From: CAZOLI01 sp964580675
GTDB lineage: Bacteria; Planctomycetota; MHYJ01; CAYXQY01
DNA length: 26,324 nucleotides
Direction of reading: 5' to 3'
NCBI GenBank assembly: GCA_964580675.1
Contig: CAZOLI010000034.1
Coordinates: forward strand, 1 to 26,324
Part shown: positions 8,590 to 16,452 of the stretch, one piece after another
Layout of the letters: each line of letters opens with the position of its first letter
Position numbering within the stretch: position 1 is the stretch's first letter
Program-made: the position numbers and the translations under genes
Notes under the pieces: generated by a model
What the model was told of the DNA's origin: nothing
The model's database searches: none
Seen by the model: the letters and a program-made list of their open reading frames with translations, nothing else

Positions 8590-10130
8590 ATGTTAAATAA
8601 AGAAAACACAACATTTTACGCTCTGGCCACCATTTTGGTTGCCGGCGCTCTGCTGATGGTCTTCGTATTTCTGGTACCCGACTTTTTTGACCGGAAACTG
8701 AAACCGGCCGAAACCACCGACCGTACGGAGGAGTCCGGCACAACAACCGAAAACGAAACGATGGAAGATCGAACCAGCCGAACCACCGGGGAACAAGCGG
8801 TGGACGATCGGGATGAAACCCAGGTGCCGGGGAACCGGAACGAGGAGGAAAACCGTTCGTTTGAAGACCGATACCGGGAGGCAGTTATCCGGGCCCGCAA
8901 GACCGAATGCCCCCTGGTGGTACTCTTTTACAACGAAAGCGAAGCGTCTCAATAAACGCTGACGAATTTACGGGATCCCCGGCTCCAGGAGGAACGTTCA
9001 CGGATCCACCTGATGAAGTGGAAAACCGACAAAAAGGCCGTCCTTATAAAAGGAGCCAAACGCCCCGTACCGGTTGTGGCCGTTTACGAACCATGGGCGA
9101 CAGAAAGATTGAAGGAAGAGGCACGTGAAGATATGCTGGCCGACAACCGTCGTTCGTTTTTAAAAGAACAACAAAGTTCCACAAGGCAAAAAACCCGTAC
9201 TGTCAATGCATTCGACCAGCCCCTTGACTCGGTTCTATCCAATCTTGAGAAGGAATTTGACGTACCGTTTAAAACCCACCGGAAACACAAGGACAAACAC
9301 ATTACACTTTCGTGACAGTCCCTGTTCCTAAATGAGGTTCTTAACAAAATTCAGGAACATCCGAAGTACGGATACGAAATCCGGGACACCCATCAATGGG
9401 ATGATAAAACAGAATGGGTCGTGTTTATCGTGCCGGACAAAAATGCCGAAGACGAATCCGGCGCAGGCAAACCGAAATCGGGGGATCCGTTTTCACCGGA
9501 AGGCGACAACCTGATTCAAAAAACATTATCAACACTGAATCCACATGGCCGTGATTCAACGCCCGTGGCCCGACAACTGACAAAGGAACTCAAAAAGGAG
9601 GAAATGACGTTTGCAAAAACAAACAGCATCGCCGCGGACGTCATCAATGAAATTGCTGTTCAAACCAACCGGAGCCTGGATGTATCCGAAACCGTTCGAA
9701 AGAAGCGGGAACAAAAGGATTTTCCATTTATGGTCAAAACATTGGACGCGTATCGGACACTCAATCTTCTGGATCGAATTTCCGAAGAGGACATGAAGCT
9801 TGATCTGTCCGGCGGAACCATCAAGATTCGTGCACTCCAGGAATACATAGATTCCGCCGACAGCCCGATTACCGTACAGGAACTATTAATATTTTTTCGA
9901 ATCACGTGTGTCGGGAACGGAATGACATCGATAATCAGCGGCGTTCGCGCATTCAGAATGCCCTTGCCAATCTGCGAAGAGAGAAGAGGGAAGATCGGGA
10001 GAAGGCGGAAACCTTCCTCGATTCCCTTCAGATCCCGGAACGGTCCCTTCTACGCCAGCGGTTCCGACAATCCAGCGATCCCGAATATCGCCGCCGAATC
10101 GGTCGAATCTTAAACGGCTCAGTTCAGTAA
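8590..10130 (+). pseudogene. Decayed membrane-anchored thioredoxin-like/STN-domain protein
   Basis: Three pieces of one gene are readable in the same frame with two nonsense codons and one frameshift. From an ATG at 8590 there is a short cytoplasmic tail, one membrane helix (ATILVAGALLMVFVFLVPDF), an acidic linker, then a thioredoxin-fold start (CPLVVLFYNESEASQ) interrupted by TAA at 8953-8955. Homology-like sequence resumes directly (PVPVVAVYEPW) and runs into a secretin/TonB N-terminal (STN)-like segment (LDSVLSNLEKEFDVPF), which a TGA at 9313-9315 interrupts before LNEVLNKIQEHPKYGYEIRD continues. A frameshift at the run of six T (9892-9897) moves the charged C-terminus (LANLRREKREDREKAETF) into another frame, ending at 10130. 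The CxxC of true thioredoxins is absent. Function before decay unknown. Confidence 0.75.
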
Positions 10131-10143
10131 CGGAAAAACCTCT

Positions 10144-11100
10144 TCAAACTATGGAACCACCGCAGGAGGAGCCCGCTCCGGCCGTGCAGCCAAAGCAGTG
10201 CTTGCCCGTCACGATGTCCCGCTGCAAAAGATCCTCCACGGTCGCCTCACGCACGTGAACCGGATCTTCCTCCTGTTCTATCGGCATGTTCAGGGCAAGG
10301 TTGAAGTCACAATCGAACAACCGGCCATCGTACCGGACATTGACCTGATTCCGACACATGAGGCCTTCAAGAGTCCGGGGGTTAAAGTTCTCACGGAGCA
10401 GTTCCCGGTAGTCCTCCAGCTCCTCCTCCTGCCGGAGCTTGTGCAGGAACATGCCGATCGGCATGTTCGTAATGGTCAGTAAATTGTCAAATTCGATGCC
10501 GAACCGGTCCCGAAGCACCTCCGTATACTTTTCCTCAAGTTCGTTCTGGTCGGGCGGGAGATGAGCCCCAACAGGGTTGTACACCAGGTCCAGGGTCAGA
10601 TCCTGATCCCTGCCGTAGCCGATGTCGTTTAGCTCCTGCAGGGCTTTCACACTGTCTTCGTACGTTCCCTCCCCACGCTGTTCGTCCACGTTTTCTTCCT
10701 CGTAACAAGGCAGTGACGCAACCAGATCCACACCGTGCTCCCGAAAAAACGTCGGGGTGTCCTCGTAGCCGTCCTCCAGCAGGATAACGAGATTGGTGCG
10801 AACCAGGACGTCCAGATCGTTCCGATGCAACTTCCGGACAAACCACCGAAACGAGGGGTGAATTTCGGGAGCACCGCCGGTCAGGTCCACCTGTTCGGCC
10901 CCCGCTCGATTTGCGAGGTCCAACACGTTGTCCATGGTGTCCCGGTCCATCATCTCCGTTCGCCTCGGGTTGGAGGCCACGTGACAGTGATCGCATTCGA
11001 TGTTGCACTTCAACGTAATGTTCGCCTGAATTTTTTCAATGGACAGAGCGTTTAATGTTGAACCGGTCTCGTCCCGTACGCGCTTATCAAATTTATTCAT
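10144..11100 (-). CDS. arsS: Arsenosugar biosynthesis radical SAM protein ArsS
   Basis: A 318-residue radical SAM enzyme. The [4Fe-4S] cluster motif CxxxCxxC is C32-NIE-C36-DH-C39, within LKCNIECDHCHVASNPRRTE, followed by DLTGGAPE (the SAM-contacting GGE-like loop). The C-terminal tail is Cys-rich and diagnostic: KHCFGCTAGAGSSCGGSIV, with Cys at 302, 305 and 313, plus CRNQVNVRYDGRLFDCDFN upstream. ArsS is the family proposed to attach the 5'-deoxyadenosyl group to methylated arsenic in arsenosugar biosynthesis, and some members are selenoproteins. Here all tail positions are ordinary Cys codons. The gene is divergent from the TIGR04282/TIGR04283 glycosyltransferase pair, its usual partners. 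No strong SD precedes the ATG. The family is clear; substrate is from family knowledge. Confidence 0.92.
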   Translation of the reverse strand: MNKFDKRVRDETGSTLNALSIEKIQANITLKCNIECDHCHVASNPRRTEMMDRDTMDNVLDLANRAGAEQVDLTGGAPEIHPSFRWFVRKLHRNDLDVLVRTNLVILLEDGYEDTPTFFREHGVDLVASLPCYEEENVDEQRGEGTYEDSVKALQELNDIGYGRDQDLTLDLVYNPVGAHLPPDQNELEEKYTEVLRDRFGIEFDNLLTITNMPIGMFLHKLRQEEELEDYRELLRENFNPRTLEGLMCRNQVNVRYDGRLFDCDFNLALNMPIEQEEDPVHVREATVEDLLQRDIVTGKHCFGCTAGAGSSCGGSIV

Positions 11101-11387
11101 GGTGAATTCATTCCATTAATTCTTTCGGGTGAATTTTCGGATGAATAACATCCTGTTTATCAACCGACGAAGTTCCGAAATGCCGGTTCGGAAAATCGGT
11201 GAGTCACCAAATTTCACAGCCTTTGTATTATAACGAGCTGTTTTCTATTTTTATTTCCCGGCGACCGATTGTCTTTTCTCCAATTGCCGTCCATTTCCAA
11301 AACAAATACAATGGGATAAAAAGACGTATGGATTGTTCGCAGGTGCTGTTTATCTTTGTTGCTCCATTTTTATCCTCACCGAATCTC

Positions 11388-12047
11388 ATGTCCGGTTCCA
11401 ACACGGAAAGACCGGAAAACGAACTCGTCATATTTACACGGTACCCGCAACCCGGCACAACCAAAACCCGATTAATACCGGCGATCGGGGCCGAGCGGGC
11501 GGCGGAACTCCAGCGAAAAATGACCGAACACACGGTATCCCGTATGGCAAATGTGGATTCTCGTCGCATCCAGGTAACGGTTTCTTTCACGGGCGCCGAA
11601 AAATCGGAGATGCGAAATTGGCTTGGTTCGAACGACGTGTCCTTCCGCAAACAATCCACGGGCAATCTGGGGGAACGGTTGGCAGCAGCCTTCACCCGCT
11701 CCTTTTCAACGGGACGAAATCGAGTGATTGCCATTGGCACCGACTGTCCTCAGCTTGATCGGCGGATTATTTACAAGTCATTTACTCACCTTCGGGACCG
11801 GGACCTTCTATTGGGGCCCTCGACGGACGGGGGATATTACCTGATCGGCCTTTCCCGGCAGGAACAATCCATTTTTTCGGACGTAAACTGGGGTGGTTCA
11901 AGGGTGTACGAACAAACGCTGGCCGCCGCGCGGCTCGCGAATCTCTCCTGGAGAACCCTCCAGCCTTTAACGGACGTGGACAGACCCTCCGACCTTACCC
12001 TTCTTGAGGACACGCCCATAAATCCGACGAAGGACAAAAACGAATAA
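11388..12047 (+). CDS. TIGR04282-family (DUF2064) arsenosugar-associated glycosyltransferase
   Basis: A 219-residue nucleotidyl/glycosyl-transferase fold protein. Residues 13-30 (LVIFTRYPQPGTTKTRLI) form the N-terminal nucleotide-binding strand and loop typical of the family, and GTDCPQL and LGPSTDGGYYLIGL are its central conserved blocks. The ATG at 11388 is preferred because the family starts just before the first beta strand; an open reading frame reaching back to 11199 adds 63 residues of non-family sequence rich in aromatics. No SD is obvious before 11388. It lies 2 nt upstream of the TIGR04283 gene, so the two are surely co-transcribed. In arsenosugar loci this pair is thought to act after ArsS on the sugar-arsenical; the exact reaction is not established. 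Confidence 0.88.
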   Translation: MSGSNTERPENELVIFTRYPQPGTTKTRLIPAIGAERAAELQRKMTEHTVSRMANVDSRRIQVTVSFTGAEKSEMRNWLGSNDVSFRKQSTGNLGERLAAAFTRSFSTGRNRVIAIGTDCPQLDRRIIYKSFTHLRDRDLLLGPSTDGGYYLIGLSRQEQSIFSDVNWGGSRVYEQTLAAARLANLSWRTLQPLTDVDRPSDLTLLEDTPINPTKDKNE

Positions 12048-12049
12048 GA

Positions 12050-12820
12050 ATGGTTTCAATGTACAAACAGGCCGAAAAGAAAAACACGTTGCCCAACCGG
12101 GAAGAGGGCCACAGGGACCGCCAGTCCATTTCGGTGGTCATCCCAACGTTGAACGAAGAACAGCACGTCGAGGAAACACTTCGGAGCGTCCGAAAAGGGG
12201 GAAGCGGTGTGGAAATTCTGGTTGTGGACGGGGGCAGCAACGACGCGACGGTGGAACAAGCAAAGGAATTGGCCGACCGGGTGCTGCGAGGACCTCGGGG
12301 GCGGGGTCGACAGATGAACCGTGGAGCGAAAGCCGCAAACGGCGACCTTCTTCTCTTTCTCCACGCCGATACCCGGGTACCACCAAACTTCGATCACGTT
12401 ATTCGGTCCACACTTCGGGAAAATGGTGTGGTCGCAGGTTGTTTCCGGCTTACGATCGACGCAGAACACGCAGGGCTCACCCTGATTGAGTGGGCCGCGA
12501 ACATGCGATCGCGTTTAATACAGCTCCCGTACGGGGATCAGGGGTTGTTTCTCCGGAAGGACACGTTCCGATCGAATTGCGGGTTTCCCGAGCAGTCATT
12601 GATGGAGGATCTCGAACTGGTATGCCGCCTTCGTCGAAAAGGCCGTATTCGAACAAGTCCGGTCCCCGTAAAAACGGCTCCAAGGCGATGGGAGCAAAAT
12701 GGAATTATCGCGAACACGTTTTATAATCAGATGCTGCTGACCGGCTATTTCCTGGGAGTCTCCCCCGATCACCTGGCGAAATGGTACTTTGATTCATCAC
12801 CAGAAAACGACGAGAATTAA
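12050..12820 (+). CDS. TIGR04283-family arsenosugar-associated GT2 glycosyltransferase
   Basis: A 256-residue GT-A fold glycosyltransferase of family 2. SISVVIPTLNEEQHVEETL opens the domain (about residue 26); EILVVDGGSNDAT follows; RGRGRQMNRGAKAANGDLLL and FLHADTRVPPNF contain the acidic metal/nucleotide-sugar site (HAD in place of DxD). LPYGDQGLFLRKDTF and LMEDLELVCRLRRKG are the acceptor-side and catalytic base motifs. This order is that of TIGR04283, the second glycosyltransferase of arsenosugar clusters. ATG at 12050 follows the preceding stop by 2 nt; a second ATG at 12059 is also possible. Donor and acceptor unknown. Confidence 0.9.
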   Translation: MVSMYKQAEKKNTLPNREEGHRDRQSISVVIPTLNEEQHVEETLRSVRKGGSGVEILVVDGGSNDATVEQAKELADRVLRGPRGRGRQMNRGAKAANGDLLLFLHADTRVPPNFDHVIRSTLRENGVVAGCFRLTIDAEHAGLTLIEWAANMRSRLIQLPYGDQGLFLRKDTFRSNCGFPEQSLMEDLELVCRLRRKGRIRTSPVPVKTAPRRWEQNGIIANTFYNQMLLTGYFLGVSPDHLAKWYFDSSPENDEN

Positions 12821-12891
12821 CCCCGACGAAACCCAATCGTTTCTTGTCGATTTTCCGTTCATGTCTTTGCTGGAATAAAAATAGGAAATCT

Positions 12892-12916
12892 GATCGTTAT
12901 TCACTGAAAAACGATC
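12892..12916. repeat. 7-bp inverted repeat upstream of the lpxR-like gene
   Basis: GATCGTT (12892-12898), an 11-nt spacer, AACGATC (12910-12916). No T-tract follows, so a terminator is unlikely. Placed 33 nt before the ATG at 12949, it could be an operator or an mRNA leader hairpin that separates expression of the lpxR-like gene from the glycosyltransferase pair upstream. Confidence 0.35.
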
Positions 12917-12948
12917 GTACATCACCTCCTTTTAATTCACTGCACACC

Positions 12949-14049
12949 ATGACCATTCGACGTATTCCGGTTGTATTGATTCTGCTGTTTCTGGTTCTTC
13001 CTGCGGCCGCACAAACCCCCGGGGAAACGGGGGAACCCTTCGAGGACGAACCTCAGGAGAAGGAGGAAAAGTACAACTCCGGCTGGTCGTTTTACATAGA
13101 CAACGACCTGGTGATCGGACAGGACGACGATTATACCGGAGGTTACGCACTTACACTGTCGGGACGCCGTGCCGTGGAATATCCCTGGTCGCTCGACCCG
13201 GTCCTGGGGGGCCTGAACAACCTGACCGGCTGGTCAAACCTTGGATCGTCCGATGCCCTGACGAGTCATAGCTTTGAGGTCGGGGCCACGGCGTTTACAC
13301 CCGATGACATCAACGACCCCGACCCAATTGAAGACGCACACCCCTACGCAAGCCTAATTTTTCTTAATAATACGCGAAAGACCCTGGAGCCAGAAACCGG
13401 TACCACGTATCTATCCACGTTCTCACTGGGTGTGCTGGGAACGGACGCCGTAGGGGAAGTGCAAAACGAGATACACGAATGGACGGATTCCAACGAAGCA
13501 CGGGGTTGGGACAATCAAATTTCCGACGGCGGGGAACCCACGGCCCGGTACACGCTCACGCGCCAGGATCTGTTGTTTTCGGACAGTAATGAGGAAGATC
13601 TTCTTCGGTTGGACATCAAAAGCACATTCGGTGGCAGCATTGGATACGTGACCCAGGCGAAAGCGGGGTTCAATTTCCGTTACGGCTGGATTACGTCAGA
13701 CGCCTCGACATTTGCTCCGGATTATGCGGAATACGTGAACATGGGTGTTCCCACCACAAAAGAGTCCACCACCGAAACATTTCCCCACGAACTGTTTCTC
13801 TGGGGAGGAGTTCAGGGACGCGTACGGGCTTATAACGCAATGCTGGAGGGACAGTTCCGGGATTCCGCCGTTACGTTTGACCGGGGTGACCTAAACTCGC
13901 TCATCGGTGAGGCCAGCGTCGGGCTCACCTGTGGATTTCAGAATGGGTTCCGGTTGACGCTGTCCGTTCGGGGTCGGACCCCGGAAATTGATGAGGGTGA
14001 GGCACAGCGACCCATCTGGGGAGCCCTCATCATCAGTCAGTCCTATTGA
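12949..14049 (+). CDS. lpxR: LpxR-family lipid A 3'-O-deacylase-like outer membrane protein
   Basis: A 366-residue beta-barrel protein of the LpxR (DUF2219) family, outer membrane enzymes that remove the 3'-acyloxyacyl group of lipid A. The ATG at 12949 begins a clean signal peptide (MTIRRIPVVLILLFLVLPAA); an open frame back to a TTG at 12844 is disregarded. The mature protein has an acidic linker, then YIDNDLVIGQDDDYTGGYAL, containing N52, D53 and T63, which match the conserved N-D and T of LpxR. H176 in NEIHEWTDSNEARGWDNQ corresponds to the catalytic histidine block (xIHxxxG..P.GWxxQ). Alternating hydrophobic beta strands continue to the C-terminus (LIISQSY). It converges with the acyltransferase gene after 15 nt. 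Catalysis is likely from retained residues but not proven. Confidence 0.83.
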   Translation: MTIRRIPVVLILLFLVLPAAAQTPGETGEPFEDEPQEKEEKYNSGWSFYIDNDLVIGQDDDYTGGYALTLSGRRAVEYPWSLDPVLGGLNNLTGWSNLGSSDALTSHSFEVGATAFTPDDINDPDPIEDAHPYASLIFLNNTRKTLEPETGTTYLSTFSLGVLGTDAVGEVQNEIHEWTDSNEARGWDNQISDGGEPTARYTLTRQDLLFSDSNEEDLLRLDIKSTFGGSIGYVTQAKAGFNFRYGWITSDASTFAPDYAEYVNMGVPTTKESTTETFPHELFLWGGVQGRVRAYNAMLEGQFRDSAVTFDRGDLNSLIGEASVGLTCGFQNGFRLTLSVRGRTPEIDEGEAQRPIWGALIISQSY

Positions 14050-14064
14050 TATCGTCCAGTTTTC

Positions 14065-15489
14065 TTACCGGGAGATTTCCGGGGCCTCGAGGATGTAATA
14101 TAATAGGTTATTCATGAATTCTTCGCTCCGGGTGATGTCCATGTGCTCCTCCGAAAGAAACTGAATTCGATCCCATGAAATAGGGGTTTGCACCTTCGGG
14201 GTCCACTGTTCTTCCGACCGCATATCCATTAGAGCACTTCGTCGTGTAATCGTACCATCTCCGGGCAACCGGTGGACAACGTTTAGAGAACCGGAACCGG
14301 GAGACACAACAACTCTGGACGGGGTGGAAGTGGCATCACCGGTGAACAGGTACAAACGAACTCCCTCCGGAGGCGAAGCATCCCGGCTCATCGCCCGGTG
14401 GAATTGTTTTGCTTTCCGAAGGCATTTTCGCACATGGTCCCGGGCCGCCGCCATTCGTTCTTCCCGGGCGTCCATACCGGCAAAAAGCGTCTTCCGCACC
14501 CTTTCTTCCTCGGGATCCAGCAATCCCCACCCCAGCTTCTCCCAGAACTTCACGGAATAAAGTTTTGCCGGTTGTTCCTTCCCCTCCATCTGTAATGCTT
14601 TCGATCCCTCAGGTGGAAGCACCTGATAAAGAGACGGCATTGTTCCGATCAGGGCCGGGGAATAATTCGGCATCGTAATGGGCGTGTCGTACCCCCGGAC
14701 AAGCCGGAACAGGGACTTTACCGTTCCCCTGTTTGGTGGTGATATGAGGAAGACCCGATCCACGTGTTTTGCCCCCTCCCACGTAAGTTCCGGAAGACTG
14801 CCGTCCGCCGGAAGTTTTTGATCTCCGTAACGCAGATAATAACGCACCAGGAGGGCCCCCATAGAGTGAGCAATGACGTTAAATTGGACATCTTCTCCCG
14901 TCGTTCCATAACGCTTTTTTCGTTCCGAGGCCACGTATTCTTTCTGTTTTCTGATGAATGCGTGGAATTTCCGGGCACCCTCGGAAATACTTCTTCGCCA
15001 GTCGTATCCAAACTGGAAACAGGTAAAATGGCGATCCCCGTAATCCACCGGTCCCATCCAGCCAAGGTCCCGATCCCGGAATCCCGCAATGCCAAGCGTT
15101 CTTAAAATAGGAACATACGCCTGCAACGAAATGGGAAGCCCAAATAATTCTGTACGAATTTGTTCGAGAACCCCGTCCGGCTTTACCGAATCCTTGAGCT
15201 GATGGATAGGGGTTCCGGGATCCACCGGATGAGCCATAAGAGCAGTTCCTTCAGAGGTCTCCGGATCAATTGCTTCTCCGGTAAAAGAGCCCCAGACAAC
15301 CTTTCCGGTTTCCGAATCTTTCAGTTTGGTACCGAGAATTCCCGGCACCACCACAACGGGATTTCGATTTGCGTAATGTTCCCGGGCAGCACGATTGTAA
15401 AGCGTTCCAAGGTCCGGGTTTGGTTTCCCCGTTGAACAACCCACAAAAATCGGCAAAAAGAGTAACAGAAGAATTTCTCTTTTTCTCAT
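14065..15489 (-). CDS. LCAT-like lipase/acyltransferase lipoprotein
   Basis: A 474-residue alpha/beta-hydrolase of the lecithin:cholesterol acyltransferase family. The N-terminus is a lipoprotein signal (LLLLFLPIFVGC, lipobox cysteine C18), so the enzyme is anchored in the cell envelope. NPVVVVPGILGTKLKD at about 43-58 is the oxyanion-hole strand of LCAT proteins. TCFQFGYDWRRS at 156-167 is the family YDWR motif. The nucleophile elbow is IAHSMGALLVRYYL, with Ser209. LISPPNRGT follows. The late PGDGTITRRSALM matches the region carrying the catalytic Asp; the His is harder to place. It probably hydrolyses or transfers acyl chains on phospholipids. It is convergent with the LpxR-like gene, and divergent from the protease-OsmC operon. 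Confidence 0.85.
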   Translation of the reverse strand: MRKREILLLLFLPIFVGCSTGKPNPDLGTLYNRAAREHYANRNPVVVVPGILGTKLKDSETGKVVWGSFTGEAIDPETSEGTALMAHPVDPGTPIHQLKDSVKPDGVLEQIRTELFGLPISLQAYVPILRTLGIAGFRDRDLGWMGPVDYGDRHFTCFQFGYDWRRSISEGARKFHAFIRKQKEYVASERKKRYGTTGEDVQFNVIAHSMGALLVRYYLRYGDQKLPADGSLPELTWEGAKHVDRVFLISPPNRGTVKSLFRLVRGYDTPITMPNYSPALIGTMPSLYQVLPPEGSKALQMEGKEQPAKLYSVKFWEKLGWGLLDPEEERVRKTLFAGMDAREERMAAARDHVRKCLRKAKQFHRAMSRDASPPEGVRLYLFTGDATSTPSRVVVSPGSGSLNVVHRLPGDGTITRRSALMDMRSEEQWTPKVQTPISWDRIQFLSEEHMDITRSEEFMNNLLYYILEAPEISR

Positions 15490-15500
15490 GACACTATCAT

Positions 15501-15529
15501 AACGAAATATTCCAGCTGTTTATTTCGTT
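15501..15529. promoter_or_regulatory. Operator-like inverted repeat in a divergent promoter region
   Basis: AACGAAAT (15501-15508), a 13-nt spacer and ATTTCGTT (15522-15529) form a perfect 8-bp dyad 12 nt upstream of the LCAT-like start codon and 85 nt upstream of the protease gene. Placement between divergent starts suits a regulator site. No regulator gene is in the window. Confidence 0.4.
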
Positions 15530-15613
15530 TTCATTTTGATTTGAGCGGGTTGCTCTCATGCCGTCCAATAACGTAAATTAATCGTTTCAGAAATTCTCAG
15601 TCACAATAAACGG

Positions 15614-16399
15614 ATGAACGGCCTTCAGAAATCATCATTTGTCCTTTCTGTATTCCTTCTTCTGATATTCGCCGGTTGTTACACAAAACCAGCTTCCAAA
15701 AACCAAAAGGGCCACGCCGCAGAACCAATTTCCACCCCGAAGTTACATCCGGAACACCGGGACCAGTCCTCCTGCACCCTCTGCCAGACGTACAAACAGG
15801 CCAAACGAGGCGTCGTCAAAATCAAAGGCCAAAATTCCATTGCGAGTGGATTTATTGTGTCCGAATCCGGCAAAATAATCACCGCCGGTCATGCAGTAAA
15901 AAACCAAGACAAGCAGGGAACCGTACAGGTCATTCTCTATGGAGGAAAATCGGCTTCCGCAACCGTCTTTGAGATCAATGAGGAAACCGACCTGGCTCTA
16001 CTGAAAATTAATGACCCGCCGGAGAACCTGAACGTCATCCCCCCGGGAGAGGTGGACGACATCCAGGAAGGACAACCCATCACGGTGATTGGCCATCCAT
16101 TTGGACTCGGATGGACCCTGACAAGGGGAATCATATCGAGGATCCATAAGAATAATACCGGTCGATTATCAAACACCATCCAAACAGACGCGGGCGTGAA
16201 TCCCGGAAACTCCGGCGGACCGATCCTGAACAATCGGGGAGAGTACATTGGAGCAATTTTTTCGAAAGTGAATCGACGTCGCGCTGAAAACATCGCATTT
16301 GCCCGGTCGGTCCAGAAAATTAAAAATTTTCTTGAAAGAAATCAAAAGGAGGAATCAAATAACCCGGAGAACAAAAATGGTGACAATGGAGGAAAGTAA
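15614..16399 (+). CDS. Trypsin-like serine protease lipoprotein (HtrA/DegP-like catalytic domain, no PDZ)
   Basis: A 261-residue S1C-type serine protease. A lipoprotein signal ends in LLLIFAGC (C22), so the enzyme is membrane-tethered and periplasmic. The triad is readable: H93 in TAGHAVKN, D126 in EETDLALLKI, S200 in GVNPGNSGGPI. GHPFGLGWTLTRGIIS is the usual HtrA block between them. There is no PDZ domain; the tail is a hydrophilic E/N/K-rich stretch. Unusual is the CTLC motif at residues 54-57, just before the protease domain, a possible redox or metal site. The start has no strong SD but is fixed by the lipoprotein signal. The OsmC-like selenoprotein gene follows after 53 nt on the same strand, which suggests co-expression in envelope stress; that link is inference. 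Confidence 0.9.
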   Translation: MNGLQKSSFVLSVFLLLIFAGCYTKPASKNQKGHAAEPISTPKLHPEHRDQSSCTLCQTYKQAKRGVVKIKGQNSIASGFIVSESGKIITAGHAVKNQDKQGTVQVILYGGKSASATVFEINEETDLALLKINDPPENLNVIPPGEVDDIQEGQPITVIGHPFGLGWTLTRGIISRIHKNNTGRLSNTIQTDAGVNPGNSGGPILNNRGEYIGAIFSKVNRRRAENIAFARSVQKIKNFLERNQKEESNNPENKNGDNGGK

Positions 16400-16452
16400 A
16401 AAGGCTTTTGATTCGAACCGTTATTTTTTCAAACAGTTCGGAAGACCAAACA

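Noticed and set aside
9313..9315. In-frame TGA in the decayed gene read as selenocysteine
   Set aside because: It falls in an STN-like segment with no catalytic Cys position, the same gene has a TAA stop and a frameshift, and the nearby 7-bp pairing (TGTTCCT with AGGAACA) encloses a loop too large for a SECIS hairpin.
10144..10146. The TGA ending arsS as a further selenocysteine
   Set aside because: It follows the family-typical C-terminal tail (SSCGGSIV); the three tail Cys are already present as normal codons and the downstream sequence is not family-like.
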